Shown here piece after piece: positions 1 to 7,571 of a DNA stretch of 64,000 nucleotides. The translations under genes were made by a program, and so were the position numbers. How positions within the stretch are numbered: the stretch's first letter is position 1; each line of letters starts with the position of its first letter. Below the pieces are notes generated by a model that made no database searches, was not told where the DNA came from, and saw nothing but the letters and a program-made list of their open reading frames with translations. Where the stretch lies: positions 1 to 64,000 of the IMG/VR virus record IMGVR_UViG_3300035661_000011; one strand, 5' to 3'. This DNA is from a virus.

Positions 1-1
1 T

Positions 2-148
2 TATTGGATTAAAGAATCTGATAATAACTGTTACGATACGCGACAAGGATATAGTGAAAATCTAGCAGTTAAACTAGGCACTATGGTTAACAACACTACA
101 TTAATTAACACGCTGATATCACACAAAGTGGCTATCGGTAGATATTAA
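2..148 (+). CDS. 3' end of an unknown gene (partial)
   Basis: An open frame runs in from the left edge of the window and ends at TAA (146-148), giving the last 48 residues, ending KVAIGRY. It reads like coding sequence, with varied residues and no internal stop, and the next gene has its own ribosome binding site 25 bases on. No motif is visible in this tail, so the product is unknown. The AAACATTT element of the next gene overlaps its stop codon. Confidence 0.6.
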   Translation, partial: YWIKESDNNCYDTRQGYSENLAVKLGTMVNNTTLINTLISHKVAIGRY

Positions 149-173
149 ACATTTAAATTAAGAGGTTAGTACC

Positions 174-776
174 ATGCCTGAAATATTGAAATTACTGGAA
201 GAAGAAGAGTTTAACTCTGTGTTAAATAAAACCGTATCGAAGGATGCACTCTATTCAGAGTGTGTTACACGTGTGGCTTCAGCAGATTATGAAACTATTG
301 CAAAACGTTTACATTGGACTAGTCCAACAGAACAAAAAATCGAAACGTTTATCGGCTTGTACATTTGGGTGCAACATAATTTCAACGTATCATATACCAA
401 TGCACTTAGTAATAACTACAGTAATCGGTTGACCGGTTTAAATAACACTTTAACTGGAAATAAACTGACACCGTATAAACTCTATATCGAGTTACACAAG
501 GTGTTACATTCTGCTGAATACAACCAGATAATACTAACCATTATAAGATGTTGGTACACTAAAGGGATGTCTGGTGGGAAAGTGCTTGCGACAACAATTC
601 AGTTACTTCGGCTATGTTCAGAGTGTCCATCAGTTTTTAATGGAGACATTGAAGTTTGGAAGGACGTACAACCGCCTCTAAGTTATATGTCTAAGTTTTT
701 AGAATTTACACAAGAATACATTACGCGCACTATAAAATCGTACAGGTCAGATGTAAACCTTAAATGGCCTCGTTAA
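174..776 (+). CDS. Unknown protein, 200 aa
   Basis: The start ATG follows an AAGAGG ribosome binding site and an AAACATTT element (147-154) seen before several other genes. The protein is soluble-looking, with an acidic N-terminus (LLEEEEF) and no signal peptide, membrane segment or recognised motif. It is closed by a strong inverted-repeat terminator at 798-843 and followed by the terminase gene. Position next to terminase and endolysin suggests a late or virion-related role, but that is inference only. Confidence 0.75.
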   Translation: MPEILKLLEEEEFNSVLNKTVSKDALYSECVTRVASADYETIAKRLHWTSPTEQKIETFIGLYIWVQHNFNVSYTNALSNNYSNRLTGLNNTLTGNKLTPYKLYIELHKVLHSAEYNQIILTIIRCWYTKGMSGGKVLATTIQLLRLCSECPSVFNGDIEVWKDVQPPLSYMSKFLEFTQEYITRTIKSYRSDVNLKWPR

Positions 777-797
777 GATAAATCGTTAAGTAGACAC

Positions 798-843
798 TAG
801 TGGGTACTTGGAATTAATTCCAAGTACCCACTATGTTTTTTTT
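798..843 (+). terminator. Intrinsic terminator after the 174-776 gene
   Basis: Perfect inverted repeat (arms 798-815 and 816-833) followed at once by a run of T from 835, the classic Rho-independent layout. Confidence 0.85.
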
Positions 844-863
844 ACCTACACCCCACCAATACT

Positions 864-3077
864 GTGACCTACAATACGCATATCGATTTAGATATGCATT
901 ACTCTAATTCACGGTGTGCCATGATCTTGTTCTTAAACGATTGGGATAATTACCCAAAAGCTATAGTCGATACACAAACCACTAACACAACCTGGTTGCG
1001 TACTGCCAAACTTTTACAATCGATGGGTGTTAAAAATTACTATTTTCATTTAGCACTTTTTGATCCAACACTTCAAGGTGTAGACCCATTTTCACCAGAC
1101 TTAACAGCTGAACAAATCTTTCGTATACAACGGGAAATTAAAACTAACCCGTGGTACTACTTTAGAGAGATTGCCAGAATCCCCGATGGAAATAACCCGG
1201 TGCAGTTTAGATTGACAAGACCTATATTGGCGTTATTCTGGTGTATATTTGTAGGTATTACATTCTTCCTAATTATGCCTAGGCAGATTGGTAAGACTGC
1301 GGCTATGACACATATGCATAATTACCTTAGAGATTTTTATTACCGTAATCGTAGTACATTTCTTTTCACTAAAAGTAGTAAGCTATTAAAAGAAACAATT
1401 GGTGACATGAAAGCGTATCAGGATTTATACCCACCGTTAATCACACCAGTTATAAAACACGGTAAAAATAAAGACGCCGATAACTATGAGATAGTGACTT
1501 GTAATATGTGGAACAACACTACAGCCACTGACATTGGACATGAACCAGTGGTGGCAGCAGAGAACGTAGCACGTGGTGGTAAGTATCCGTTTATCCACGC
1601 GGATGAACCTTGTTGGACTGTTAACGCACATTTATCAATTCCACAGATGCAATTCGCCACAGGTGCATACAGAGAACAAGCTGAAGCCAATGGTGAAATT
1701 AACTGTGACGTGTACACTAGTACGCCCGGTTATTTAGACACTCCACATGGAGCATATGCATACAGTATGTTAATGGCAGGTATGTATTGGAATGACAGGT
1801 TATATGACTGTAACGATAAGTGTGAAGCTAGAGCAATGGTGATAAGTAATTCACCTAGTGGAAAATGTATTATTAATGGAACGTTTAACCATAGACAGTC
1901 TGGTAAAGATGATGCGTGGTTACGTAATCGTATATCTAAAACTACAGCTGATATTGAAAACATAGAAAACAACCTTTTAAACAAATGGTCTAAAGGTTCA
2001 CTAGCTATGCTTTTAACTAAGAAACAAGTTGACATTGTTTCACGGTCTGAGATGGACATACTGTACACTGACGTTAGTAGTGACAAATTCTTATTTGATT
2101 GGTTTATAGAAGAATCTGAAATTGCTAGTTTTATGGCTAATGGTCAGTTTGGTATTGGTCTTGATACTAGTCAAATTGTTGGACAAGATGCTAATGGTTT
2201 AGTGCTATTGGATTTTAAAGACTTAGCTGTAGTGGCTAGATGTCGAGTGACTGTTGGTAACATATTTACATACGTTGAATGGTTAGTTGCGGTGTTAATA
2301 GCATATCCTACTATAACGCTCATCATTGAGAATAAACAGTCTGCCCAGTCTATGCTAGACATTACTGTATTACGTTTAATAGAGGCGGGAATAGACCCCT
2401 TTAAACGCATATATAACCGTGTGGTTAGTGAACATGAATCTATGCCAGATGATTATGAGTTTATTAAGCTAAATTGGAGAAACCCAGCCACCTACACTAC
2501 GTATAAACACCTATTTGGTTTCTGTACCAATAAAGGAAATAGACAGTTCTTATATGACACAGTTATTCAGAATGCATTAGATTCAGCTGGTCATGTAGTG
2601 AGAGACCCACAACTATCAGAAGAATTACGTGGATTGATTGTTAAAAACCGTAGAGTGGATCACGCTAAGGGTGGACATGACGATTTAGTATTTGGGTGGA
2701 TGTTAGCACACTGGTTTATAAAGCATAGTAAGAACTTACAGTATTACGGTATAACGTCTTCATACGCTTTATCTATGGTGTCAGATAATGGTGCTGTGTT
2801 AACTACACATGAGTTAGCAAATCGTTGTACAGCTAACATATTGAAACTTGAGATTAATAAACTTAAAGAGAGTCTTAAACAAAGCACATCTGTAATTGAA
2901 AATTTACGGGATGAAAAAATATTAGCTATTAAGTTAAATGAGTTAAAGTTAACAGGAGACACTTCCTTATCTCTAGATTCAATAATGACAGAGATAACTG
3001 AGAATAAAGCAGGTAGAAACAATTTAAGAAATAGTATGGTGAAATTACAGCAACAACGTATGTATCACCGTAGATAA
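864..3077 (+). CDS. Terminase large subunit (TerL)
   Basis: DNA-packaging motor: an N-terminal ATPase pumps DNA into the prohead and a C-terminal RNase H-like nuclease cuts the concatemer. Seen here: Walker A-like MPRQIGKTAA at residues 138-147, a Walker B-type acidic pair in FIHADEP (D247, E248), and nuclease acidic residues in GIGLDTSQ (D434) and near the C-terminus in GGHDDLVFG. Length, 737 aa, suits phiKZ-type terminases. The start is unsure: the GTG at 864 gives the longest frame but has no clear ribosome binding site, and ATG codons at 894 and 921 are alternatives. The C-terminal ~100 residues are rich in K, L and E and look helical or coiled-coil. It lies between a terminator and the endolysin gene. 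Confidence 0.9.
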   Translation: MTYNTHIDLDMHYSNSRCAMILFLNDWDNYPKAIVDTQTTNTTWLRTAKLLQSMGVKNYYFHLALFDPTLQGVDPFSPDLTAEQIFRIQREIKTNPWYYFREIARIPDGNNPVQFRLTRPILALFWCIFVGITFFLIMPRQIGKTAAMTHMHNYLRDFYYRNRSTFLFTKSSKLLKETIGDMKAYQDLYPPLITPVIKHGKNKDADNYEIVTCNMWNNTTATDIGHEPVVAAENVARGGKYPFIHADEPCWTVNAHLSIPQMQFATGAYREQAEANGEINCDVYTSTPGYLDTPHGAYAYSMLMAGMYWNDRLYDCNDKCEARAMVISNSPSGKCIINGTFNHRQSGKDDAWLRNRISKTTADIENIENNLLNKWSKGSLAMLLTKKQVDIVSRSEMDILYTDVSSDKFLFDWFIEESEIASFMANGQFGIGLDTSQIVGQDANGLVLLDFKDLAVVARCRVTVGNIFTYVEWLVAVLIAYPTITLIIENKQSAQSMLDITVLRLIEAGIDPFKRIYNRVVSEHESMPDDYEFIKLNWRNPATYTTYKHLFGFCTNKGNRQFLYDTVIQNALDSAGHVVRDPQLSEELRGLIVKNRRVDHAKGGHDDLVFGWMLAHWFIKHSKNLQYYGITSSYALSMVSDNGAVLTTHELANRCTANILKLEINKLKESLKQSTSVIENLRDEKILAIKLNELKLTGDTSLSLDSIMTEITENKAGRNNLRNSMVKLQQQRMYHRR

Positions 3078-3107
3078 TTTCAACTGACTATACACCGAGA
3101 TATACAC

Positions 3108-3605
3108 ATGGATACTAAATCGTACGACTTTACAACCAAAGCTGGAACAATAGCTGCTATCAGAGAAGAGTGTGTCATACAAGGACTTACACTTAAACCA
3201 CAGATAGCTTATGTTTTAGCCACAACCGAACACGAAACTGGTGGTACATTTAAACCAGTTACAGAAGCATATTGGCTTAAAGATGCAGATGCATATTTAA
3301 AAATACACCATCCGGATTACTATCCGTATTATGGCAGAGGGTTCTGTCAGCTTACATGGGACTACAACTATAAGAAATACGGATTGTTACTTGGTATAGA
3401 CTTATTAACTCATCCAGAGAAAGCACTAGAGCCTAAAAACGCACTGTTTATATTAGTGCACGGTTTAAAGAATGGTGGGTTTAGTGGTAAAAGGTTACCA
3501 GATTATGTCAATGCAACTAAGACAGATTTCATTAACGCACGTAGATGTGTTAACGGTACTGATAAAGCTGAGCACATAGCTGAACTAGCTAAAAAATATA
3601 TGTAA
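3108..3605 (+). CDS. Endolysin, glycoside hydrolase family 19-like
   Basis: Peptidoglycan-cleaving lysis enzyme. The chitinase/lysozyme GH19 pattern is visible: a catalytic-type glutamate segment TEHETGGTFKPV at about residues 43-54, then the conserved YYGRGFCQLTWDYNYKKYG block (about 76-94), which in GH19 endolysins lines the active site. At 165 aa it is a single catalytic domain with no separate cell-wall-binding repeat and no signal peptide, so release would need a holin or another route. It starts 30 bases after terminase and ends at a perfect inverted-repeat terminator (3621-3654). phiKZ itself uses a lytic transglycosylase (gp144), so this is a different lysin type for the group. Confidence 0.85.
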   Translation: MDTKSYDFTTKAGTIAAIREECVIQGLTLKPQIAYVLATTEHETGGTFKPVTEAYWLKDADAYLKIHHPDYYPYYGRGFCQLTWDYNYKKYGLLLGIDLLTHPEKALEPKNALFILVHGLKNGGFSGKRLPDYVNATKTDFINARRCVNGTDKAEHIAELAKKYM

Positions 3606-3620
3606 TGGTTTTAACGTTTA

Positions 3621-3654
3621 ATACCACGCCAACACAGCTGTGTTGGCGTGGTAT
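3621..3654 (+). terminator. Inverted-repeat terminator after the endolysin
   Basis: Perfect 34-base palindrome with GC-rich arms; only weak T content downstream, so termination is inferred from position and form. Confidence 0.7.
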
Positions 3655-3692
3655 ACTAAAACTACAGTGTAATTAAAATAAAGGAGTCTAAC

Positions 3693-4208
3693 ATGGCTAT
3701 CACTAAACCACCTGCTACAACTAATGTAACTTTTACAGAGTTGATGTCAGATGAAAAGTTTTATGGGTATTTAAAAATGTACCATTTTATTGCTACACCA
3801 AGTAAAATTAATCCGAGAATAATTGAGTATAGGGCACATGATTCAGTAAGTGACACAAATATACACGAGTTGCGAGATGAGACCATAGTGCTACTCAGAG
3901 ACGCCTTTAATGAGTATGCTCCAGATGGGTTTGAGTTTGTAGAGTTTAAGTTTGTACGCAAATCTCTTAATCCCCCAAAAATATCTCATCGTCCAGAAGA
4001 ACCTATTGTCTGCTTCTATAATGACGTGTCTAATGTAGTGGCATATAACCACGGAAAGGATATAACAAACACTACCTTAGGTATTAGGTTACGATTAGCT
4101 TTGGTGTGTGAATACCCACGGCTAAATGCCAATTACAAAACTATGTTATTAGTTAACATTGTACGCAAACCAATTAAAGATCCAGAATTTGAAATGTTAG
4201 AAATCTAA
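3693..4208 (+). CDS. Unknown protein, 171 aa
   Basis: ATG preceded by a good AAAGGAG site at 8 bases. Neutral soluble protein without visible motif, signal or membrane segment; the C-terminal half has alternating hydrophobic residues (LALVCEYPRLNANYKTMLLVNIV) that suggest a beta-rich fold. It stands alone between two inverted-repeat terminators (3621-3654, 4222-4261), so it is its own transcription unit or a read-through gene. Function unknown. Confidence 0.8.
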   Translation: MAITKPPATTNVTFTELMSDEKFYGYLKMYHFIATPSKINPRIIEYRAHDSVSDTNIHELRDETIVLLRDAFNEYAPDGFEFVEFKFVRKSLNPPKISHRPEEPIVCFYNDVSNVVAYNHGKDITNTTLGIRLRLALVCEYPRLNANYKTMLLVNIVRKPIKDPEFEMLEI

Positions 4209-4221
4209 AGACGGTAAAAAG

Positions 4222-4261
4222 CACTCACACCCACACAGTGTAAGCTGTGTGGGTGTGAGTG
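4222..4261 (+). terminator. Inverted-repeat terminator
   Basis: Perfect 17-bp arms (4222-4238, 4245-4261) with a 6-base loop closing the 3693-4208 gene. Confidence 0.75.
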
Positions 4262-4291
4262 TAAAAACACTTAAAACATTTAGAGGTAGGT

Positions 4292-4462
4292 ATTCTTATC
4301 ACATTAGGTGCACACAGTGTTGGCATTCAAGTGTACACCGGCGTGATATCTAACATTACATTCATGGGCGCAATTAACTAGCGAGGTCAGACTAATCAAT
4401 TAGTGAATGTGGCGTACCGTAAGCGCGAATTATGTGCCGCTAATAAATGCAGGCTGGTGTAA
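4292..4462 (+). pseudogene. Possible decayed small gene with non-ATG start and internal amber
   Basis: Behind an AAACATTT element (4274-4281) and an AGAGGTAGG ribosome binding site the expected ATG is missing; the frame begins ATT (4292) or ATC (4298). It runs 57 codons, reads like protein (ITLGAHSVGIQVYTGV, then NQLVNVAYRKRELCAANKC), and is broken once by TAG at 4379-4381 before TAA at 4460-4462. The coding-like composition on both sides of the TAG suggests a once-intact gene, or one read through the amber. It accounts for much of the 374-base gap between 4208 and 4583; the remainder (4463-4582) shows nothing but the next gene's ribosome binding site. Confidence 0.35.
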
Positions 4463-4582
4463 TGATTATAACGCCATCGCAATAAGCACGCAGTAAACAA
4501 TTTTTAACGCGCTTCGGTACATACTATTAACTACAACATATTTTTTTATGTACAAATAGAAATTCAATTTAGGAGATTTATC

Positions 4583-5008
4583 ATGAGATATTTTAACATT
4601 ATTAAAATCGGTACCCTGTCAGACAACGCACAATTCTCTGCATTGATTTCAGTTTCCTTAACCGGAAACACATTGATTGGCTTGTACGGTATAAACGATT
4701 CTATTTTAGTGCAGACTGTATACAGCCCGCTGATGGCGGGTATTGTTGAGCTGGATGCTCAACTCGACCGTCTGTTTAGTGACATGTTGGTGTTTGGAGT
4801 TCCAGCTGAAGTTGTTAACGGTAACGTTTCGGTTGCAGACGCAATTGAGGAAATGTTACAACACCCCGGTACCTGGGAGGGTTCCATTTACGAATGGCTT
4901 CTGGATTGGAGTGATGACAATGTGGTTGATTCCACAATTCAACAACTGGTTGAAGCCGGCGTTGATTTTAGTCGTAACCACACACTAGATGTCCCAAAGT
5001 GGACATAG
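4583..5008 (+). CDS. Unknown protein, 141 aa, hairpin-rich coding sequence
   Basis: ATG behind a clear AGGAG site; ends in tandem TAG TAG. The protein is acidic, hydrophobic-patterned in its first third (ISVSLTGNTLIGLYGI) and has no recognised domain. Base composition is clearly less AT-rich than neighbours and codon choice looks optimised, which suggests high expression. The coding strand holds several perfect short hairpins: GTTTCC/GGAAAC at 4652-4669, CTGTATACAG at 4716-4725, CCCGC/GCGGG at 4726-4740, a 7-bp stem at 4745-4763, CCATT/AATGG at 4884-4897, TGTGG/CCACA at 4921-4936 and TTCAAC/GTTGAA at 4938-4954. This style is shared with 6642-7202 and 56534-57202. Confidence 0.75.
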   Translation: MRYFNIIKIGTLSDNAQFSALISVSLTGNTLIGLYGINDSILVQTVYSPLMAGIVELDAQLDRLFSDMLVFGVPAEVVNGNVSVADAIEEMLQHPGTWEGSIYEWLLDWSDDNVVDSTIQQLVEAGVDFSRNHTLDVPKWT

Positions 5009-5139
5009 TAGTCACTAAACTCGAAAAACCCACCCATCCACAATAGACCGAACACTCTGGTGTGTGCAACTGTTGTGGTGTAACCTACGGGTATGGTAGA
5101 GCCGGGGACACGTCTGGTTACTGTTGCAAATGTAACTAA
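4999..5139 (+). pseudogene. Possible zinc-ribbon micro-gene interrupted by amber
   Basis: In the space after 5008 one frame starting at GTG 4999 reads 15 codons to TAG (5044-5046), then continues 30 codons to TAA (5137-5139). The second part contains CNCC and CCKC separated by 15 residues, that is CxxC-x15-CxxC, the spacing of a zinc ribbon. No good ribosome binding site is seen for GTG 4999, nor for a second GTG at 5062 that would give only the zinc ribbon. It may be a decayed gene, a read-through product, or chance. Confidence 0.3.
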
Positions 5140-5147
5140 CTGTTTTT

Positions 5148-5177
5148 GTGGATAGGTGTTTGGGAACACCTATCCAC
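5148..5177. terminator. Bidirectional terminator between convergent genes
   Basis: Perfect 13-bp arms with a TGGG loop between a plus-strand block and the convergent minus-strand gene at 5202; T-runs lie on both sides (5143-5147 and 5193 onward). Confidence 0.75.
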
Positions 5178-5201
5178 AACCCCCATATACCTTGTTTTTT
5201 T

Positions 5202-6431
5202 TTACTTTGCTAACAACGCACGTAAAGCTATATAAAAGACTACAGCTATTCGTGTACTAACTACTACGTTTACATGGACGTTAACCAATGAATGTTCTGT
5301 AATGAAATCTATCTTTTCTTTAATGTCATCATATTCACTTGATTTGAATCTACTAGAGGATAACACATTCTTTAATTTGTTTGCTACTTCCGGTATATTT
5401 GTTAGATGTATATTTTCTCGTTTTAATAACGTTAATGTAAACATTATAATCTCATCGACTAATTCCGGTATATCAATGTGATGTCCTTTTATCTTTGTAG
5501 CTGTGTAATTCTCTGACATAAATTGTAACACTTTAGTCAGATAGAATTCAGTTGCCGTTTTAACCGTTAATACAACTGCTTCTACTAAATCAGTTTTAAT
5601 AAAGTTATTCTTATCTGGAACAATGTGATACATTGCGTTTTTTGTATGAGCATAAGAGTTAACTGAATCCTTTAGAATAGCTTCTCCTTCTAAAACAGTA
5701 AATTTAGATGTAGTAATTAATTTACTTTGTTTTTCTTTAATCTCATAGAACTTATCAGTGAGACTCTGTACTAACGAACGTAAACGTGTACTGATGTCAT
5801 TTAAAGCAGCAACCAACCCTAAGTCTGGTTCAAGTGTTCTAATCGTCTTAGCGTGTAATGCATCGTGTGCTAATATACTTTCTGCTCTGTCATCTAACAT
5901 AGCTTGCCATGAACCAAATCTTTTTAGTTGAGATTTATTATCCAGAGATTCATAAACCATCTGAGCTATTCCTTCATCAGCTGGATATGGAAATCTACGT
6001 GTATGTAAACTACTAAGGATTTTATACTGCAATCCCATTAAAGCAGCTGTAGCTAATATCATTTTTTCTTTTTCTGGTAAGTCAGAAATCAATGCCCTAT
6101 AGACTACCCAAAGGAACGATAAGTTAATTGCATCGGATGAAACCTTATATGAACGATTGATATCTGGTAGGTCATATAAGTCAGACTGTAACTTATCATA
6201 ATCAATAATTTCTAAGACTTCATGTTTCCACATATAAAAATCTTCATTAACCATTACAAATGGATAAGTTCCAATTAAGTTCCCACCTAAGAAATTAATA
6301 TGGTCTCTTAATCTATCTGATTTTCTAGCTATGTTTCTAACCCAGGTAACTACGGCTAGTGAAAACTTTCTATCAATTGGTCTGGTGCAGTGTTCATTGA
6401 ATATAGCTAGAACGGAATGTTCTTTAATCAT
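5202..6431 (-). CDS. Unknown protein, 409 aa, possible virion protein
   Basis: Minus-strand gene with a GAAGGAAA site before ATG at 6431. It is helical throughout, rich in K, L, E and V, without signal peptide; a hydrophobic stretch at the extreme C-terminus (VVVSTRIAVVFYIALRALL) could be a membrane or packing helix. No catalytic motif is seen. It is an isolated minus-strand gene between two plus-strand blocks, like the structural-looking genes at 7572 and 13829, but function is unknown. Confidence 0.8.
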   Translation of the reverse strand: MIKEHSVLAIFNEHCTRPIDRKFSLAVVTWVRNIARKSDRLRDHINFLGGNLIGTYPFVMVNEDFYMWKHEVLEIIDYDKLQSDLYDLPDINRSYKVSSDAINLSFLWVVYRALISDLPEKEKMILATAALMGLQYKILSSLHTRRFPYPADEGIAQMVYESLDNKSQLKRFGSWQAMLDDRAESILAHDALHAKTIRTLEPDLGLVAALNDISTRLRSLVQSLTDKFYEIKEKQSKLITTSKFTVLEGEAILKDSVNSYAHTKNAMYHIVPDKNNFIKTDLVEAVVLTVKTATEFYLTKVLQFMSENYTATKIKGHHIDIPELVDEIIMFTLTLLKRENIHLTNIPEVANKLKNVLSSSRFKSSEYDDIKEKIDFITEHSLVNVHVNVVVSTRIAVVFYIALRALLAK

Positions 6432-6510
6432 TGTAGTTTCCTTCTTAAACTATGAGTGTTCTGTATATAAGATTTACTACCGTCCCATTGATTTCAATTT
6501 GATACACCTA

Positions 6511-6538
6511 CATATCCACGCATTAATGCGTGGATATG
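6511..6538. terminator. Terminator palindrome in copy A
   Basis: Perfect 28-base inverted repeat with no T-run; its position between blocks and its twin at 56401-56428 support a terminator role. Confidence 0.6.
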
Positions 6539-6561
6539 TAAACTCAATAAATACTTATTTA

Positions 6562-6571
6562 TATATCATCT
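6562..6571 (+). promoter_or_regulatory. Early-type promoter element TATATCATCT
   Basis: C-variant of the element repeated across the window, 71 bases before the ATG at 6642. Confidence 0.55.
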
Positions 6572-6641
6572 ATGGGAGTTAACAATTTAGTTTCTCACGT
6601 TGCTATTACGGGTTAATAGTTTATTCTATAGGTACAATGTT

Positions 6642-7202
6642 ATGAAAAATTTAAATTCTGTTTTAGATTCAGAAACTTTAGAAATGGCAAAAGTCTTGCC
6701 ACTTTTAATAACCTCAACAAATTCTGAAACGTTAACCCGTAACTGGGTTAATGGTAAGCGTTTGTCTCGCAAAAACCCACTCACCATCTTTATGGTTGGT
6801 GGGCTGTTAAAGATGGTTCATGAAGATTTAGTTCATCTTCGACTTAACCAAACCATCGAGTTGTCGTTAGAATTCGACACTGCGGTTTCAGCAGTGTTTG
6901 CAGTTGTTGAATTTTCCAAATTTGATGTCAGTAAGATAGACATCGATAAATTGTGGCACGATATATCGTGCCATGTAAATGTTTATTTGGTGGAGCGTAA
7001 TGCTCCACGTTTCATAGGTAGAGTGTGGGACTCTATCGGAAGTGTACTTTATAAAGTAGATTCGTCTGTAGCTCACTCAGTTGAATCTCAGCTCGGTAAA
7101 CACATCGTACACCATGTTATGACGGTACTGGAACGTATCATCCCAAAAACAAAATGGTCATGGTTAGACCGCGTGGGAGGTAGTCGTGGTAGTCGTGGAT
7201 GA
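6642..7202 (+). CDS. Unknown protein, 186 aa, coding sequence packed with hairpins
   Basis: ATG at 6642 is chosen over an upstream in-frame TTG because it follows the promoter cassette and an AGG-like site. The protein has no recognised domain and ends in a Gly/Ser/Arg tail (GGSRGSRG). The striking feature is the DNA: the gene is a near-continuous chain of perfect inverted repeats, e.g. 7-bp TTAACCC/GGGTTAA (6732-6751), 9-bp arms 6783-6791/6809-6817, GAAGAT/ATCTTC (6822-6840), CACTGC/GCAGTG (6878-6896), GATGTC/GACATC (6924-6944), a 20-base palindrome (6954-6973), GTGGAGC/GCTCCAC (6990-7008), TAGAGT/ACTCTA (7019-7035) and a 14-base palindrome (7045-7058). The gene overlaps the next by 17 bases. 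It shares its upstream cassette and hairpin style with 56534-57202, without clear protein similarity. Confidence 0.8.
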   Translation: MKNLNSVLDSETLEMAKVLPLLITSTNSETLTRNWVNGKRLSRKNPLTIFMVGGLLKMVHEDLVHLRLNQTIELSLEFDTAVSAVFAVVEFSKFDVSKIDIDKLWHDISCHVNVYLVERNAPRFIGRVWDSIGSVLYKVDSSVAHSVESQLGKHIVHHVMTVLERIIPKTKWSWLDRVGGSRGSRG

Positions 7203-7518
7203 TGGGGTAAGTAAGTATGTCACGTTCATCCCAGTAAGAGCTGGGAGTTGGACGTGTATCGTTTATGCAACACACAACTACGTCACTAATAAATTTACCA
7301 TTAATGATGTGGCTCCAGGTAAGAATGGAGAAGTTCCAGATTGGAAATCTCTAGATGGTGTGGAGTTTAACTGTAAACGTGATATACGTGATACAGTTAA
7401 ACAGCTCTTGCTTAAAGCGAGAGATAACATTGAAGAGGGGTACATGGCGATTACAGTTATTGTGCCCCGTAAGAAGATATTGGAGGTACATAAGTACATC
7501 CATAATTTAGAAGCATAG
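7186..7518 (+). CDS. Unknown protein, 110 aa
   Basis: Starts at GTG 7186 behind a GGGAGG site inside the end of the previous gene, so the two are translationally coupled. Small mixed alpha/beta-looking protein (YMAITVIVPRKKILEVHKYI near the end), no motif. It also carries coding hairpins, notably 10-bp arms 7366-7375/7392-7401 and CCCAG/CTGGG at 7230-7245, more sparsely than its partner. The block ends at the terminator 7524-7557. Confidence 0.75.
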   Translation: MVVVDDGVSKYVTFIPVRAGSWTCIVYATHNYVTNKFTINDVAPGKNGEVPDWKSLDGVEFNCKRDIRDTVKQLLLKARDNIEEGYMAITVIVPRKKILEVHKYIHNLEA

Positions 7519-7523
7519 CAGTT

Positions 7524-7557
7524 TGTGTGGACTTGAGATTAATCTCAAGTCCACACA
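7524..7557. terminator. Bidirectional terminator between convergent genes
   Basis: Perfect 17-bp arms followed by a T-run (7559 onward); stops the plus block and faces the minus gene ending at 7572. Confidence 0.85.
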
Positions 7558-7571
7558 TTGTTTTTTTTTGT

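Larger units (their letters stand above)
6486..6571. repeat. Copy A of an 86-base duplicated terminator/promoter cassette
   Basis: Identical to 56376-56461 except for one base (6543). The unit holds the last codons of a gene (ATTGATTTCAATTTGA), a perfect 28-base terminator palindrome (6511-6538) and the promoter-like TATATCATCT (6562-6571). About 70 further bases to the next start codon are still partly alike (both hold CTATTA-like and TTAATAG words). In copy B the first bases are real codons of the peptidase gene, so copy A is most simply the derived copy. Confidence 0.95.

Noticed and set aside
1730-2086. Minus-strand reading frames opposite the terminase
   Set aside because: Shadow frames of the strongly supported TerL gene: no ribosome binding sites and composition mirroring the sense codons.
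4463-4582. tRNA gene in the gap before 4583
   Set aside because: No cloverleaf with a TTC/GTTCRA-type T-arm or CCA-ready acceptor stem could be drawn; the same holds for the gaps at 13481-13828 and 15514-16074.
6486-6571. Insertion-sequence or attachment-site origin of the 86-base repeat
   Set aside because: No transposase, no target-site duplication and no integrase; content is a terminator plus promoter.
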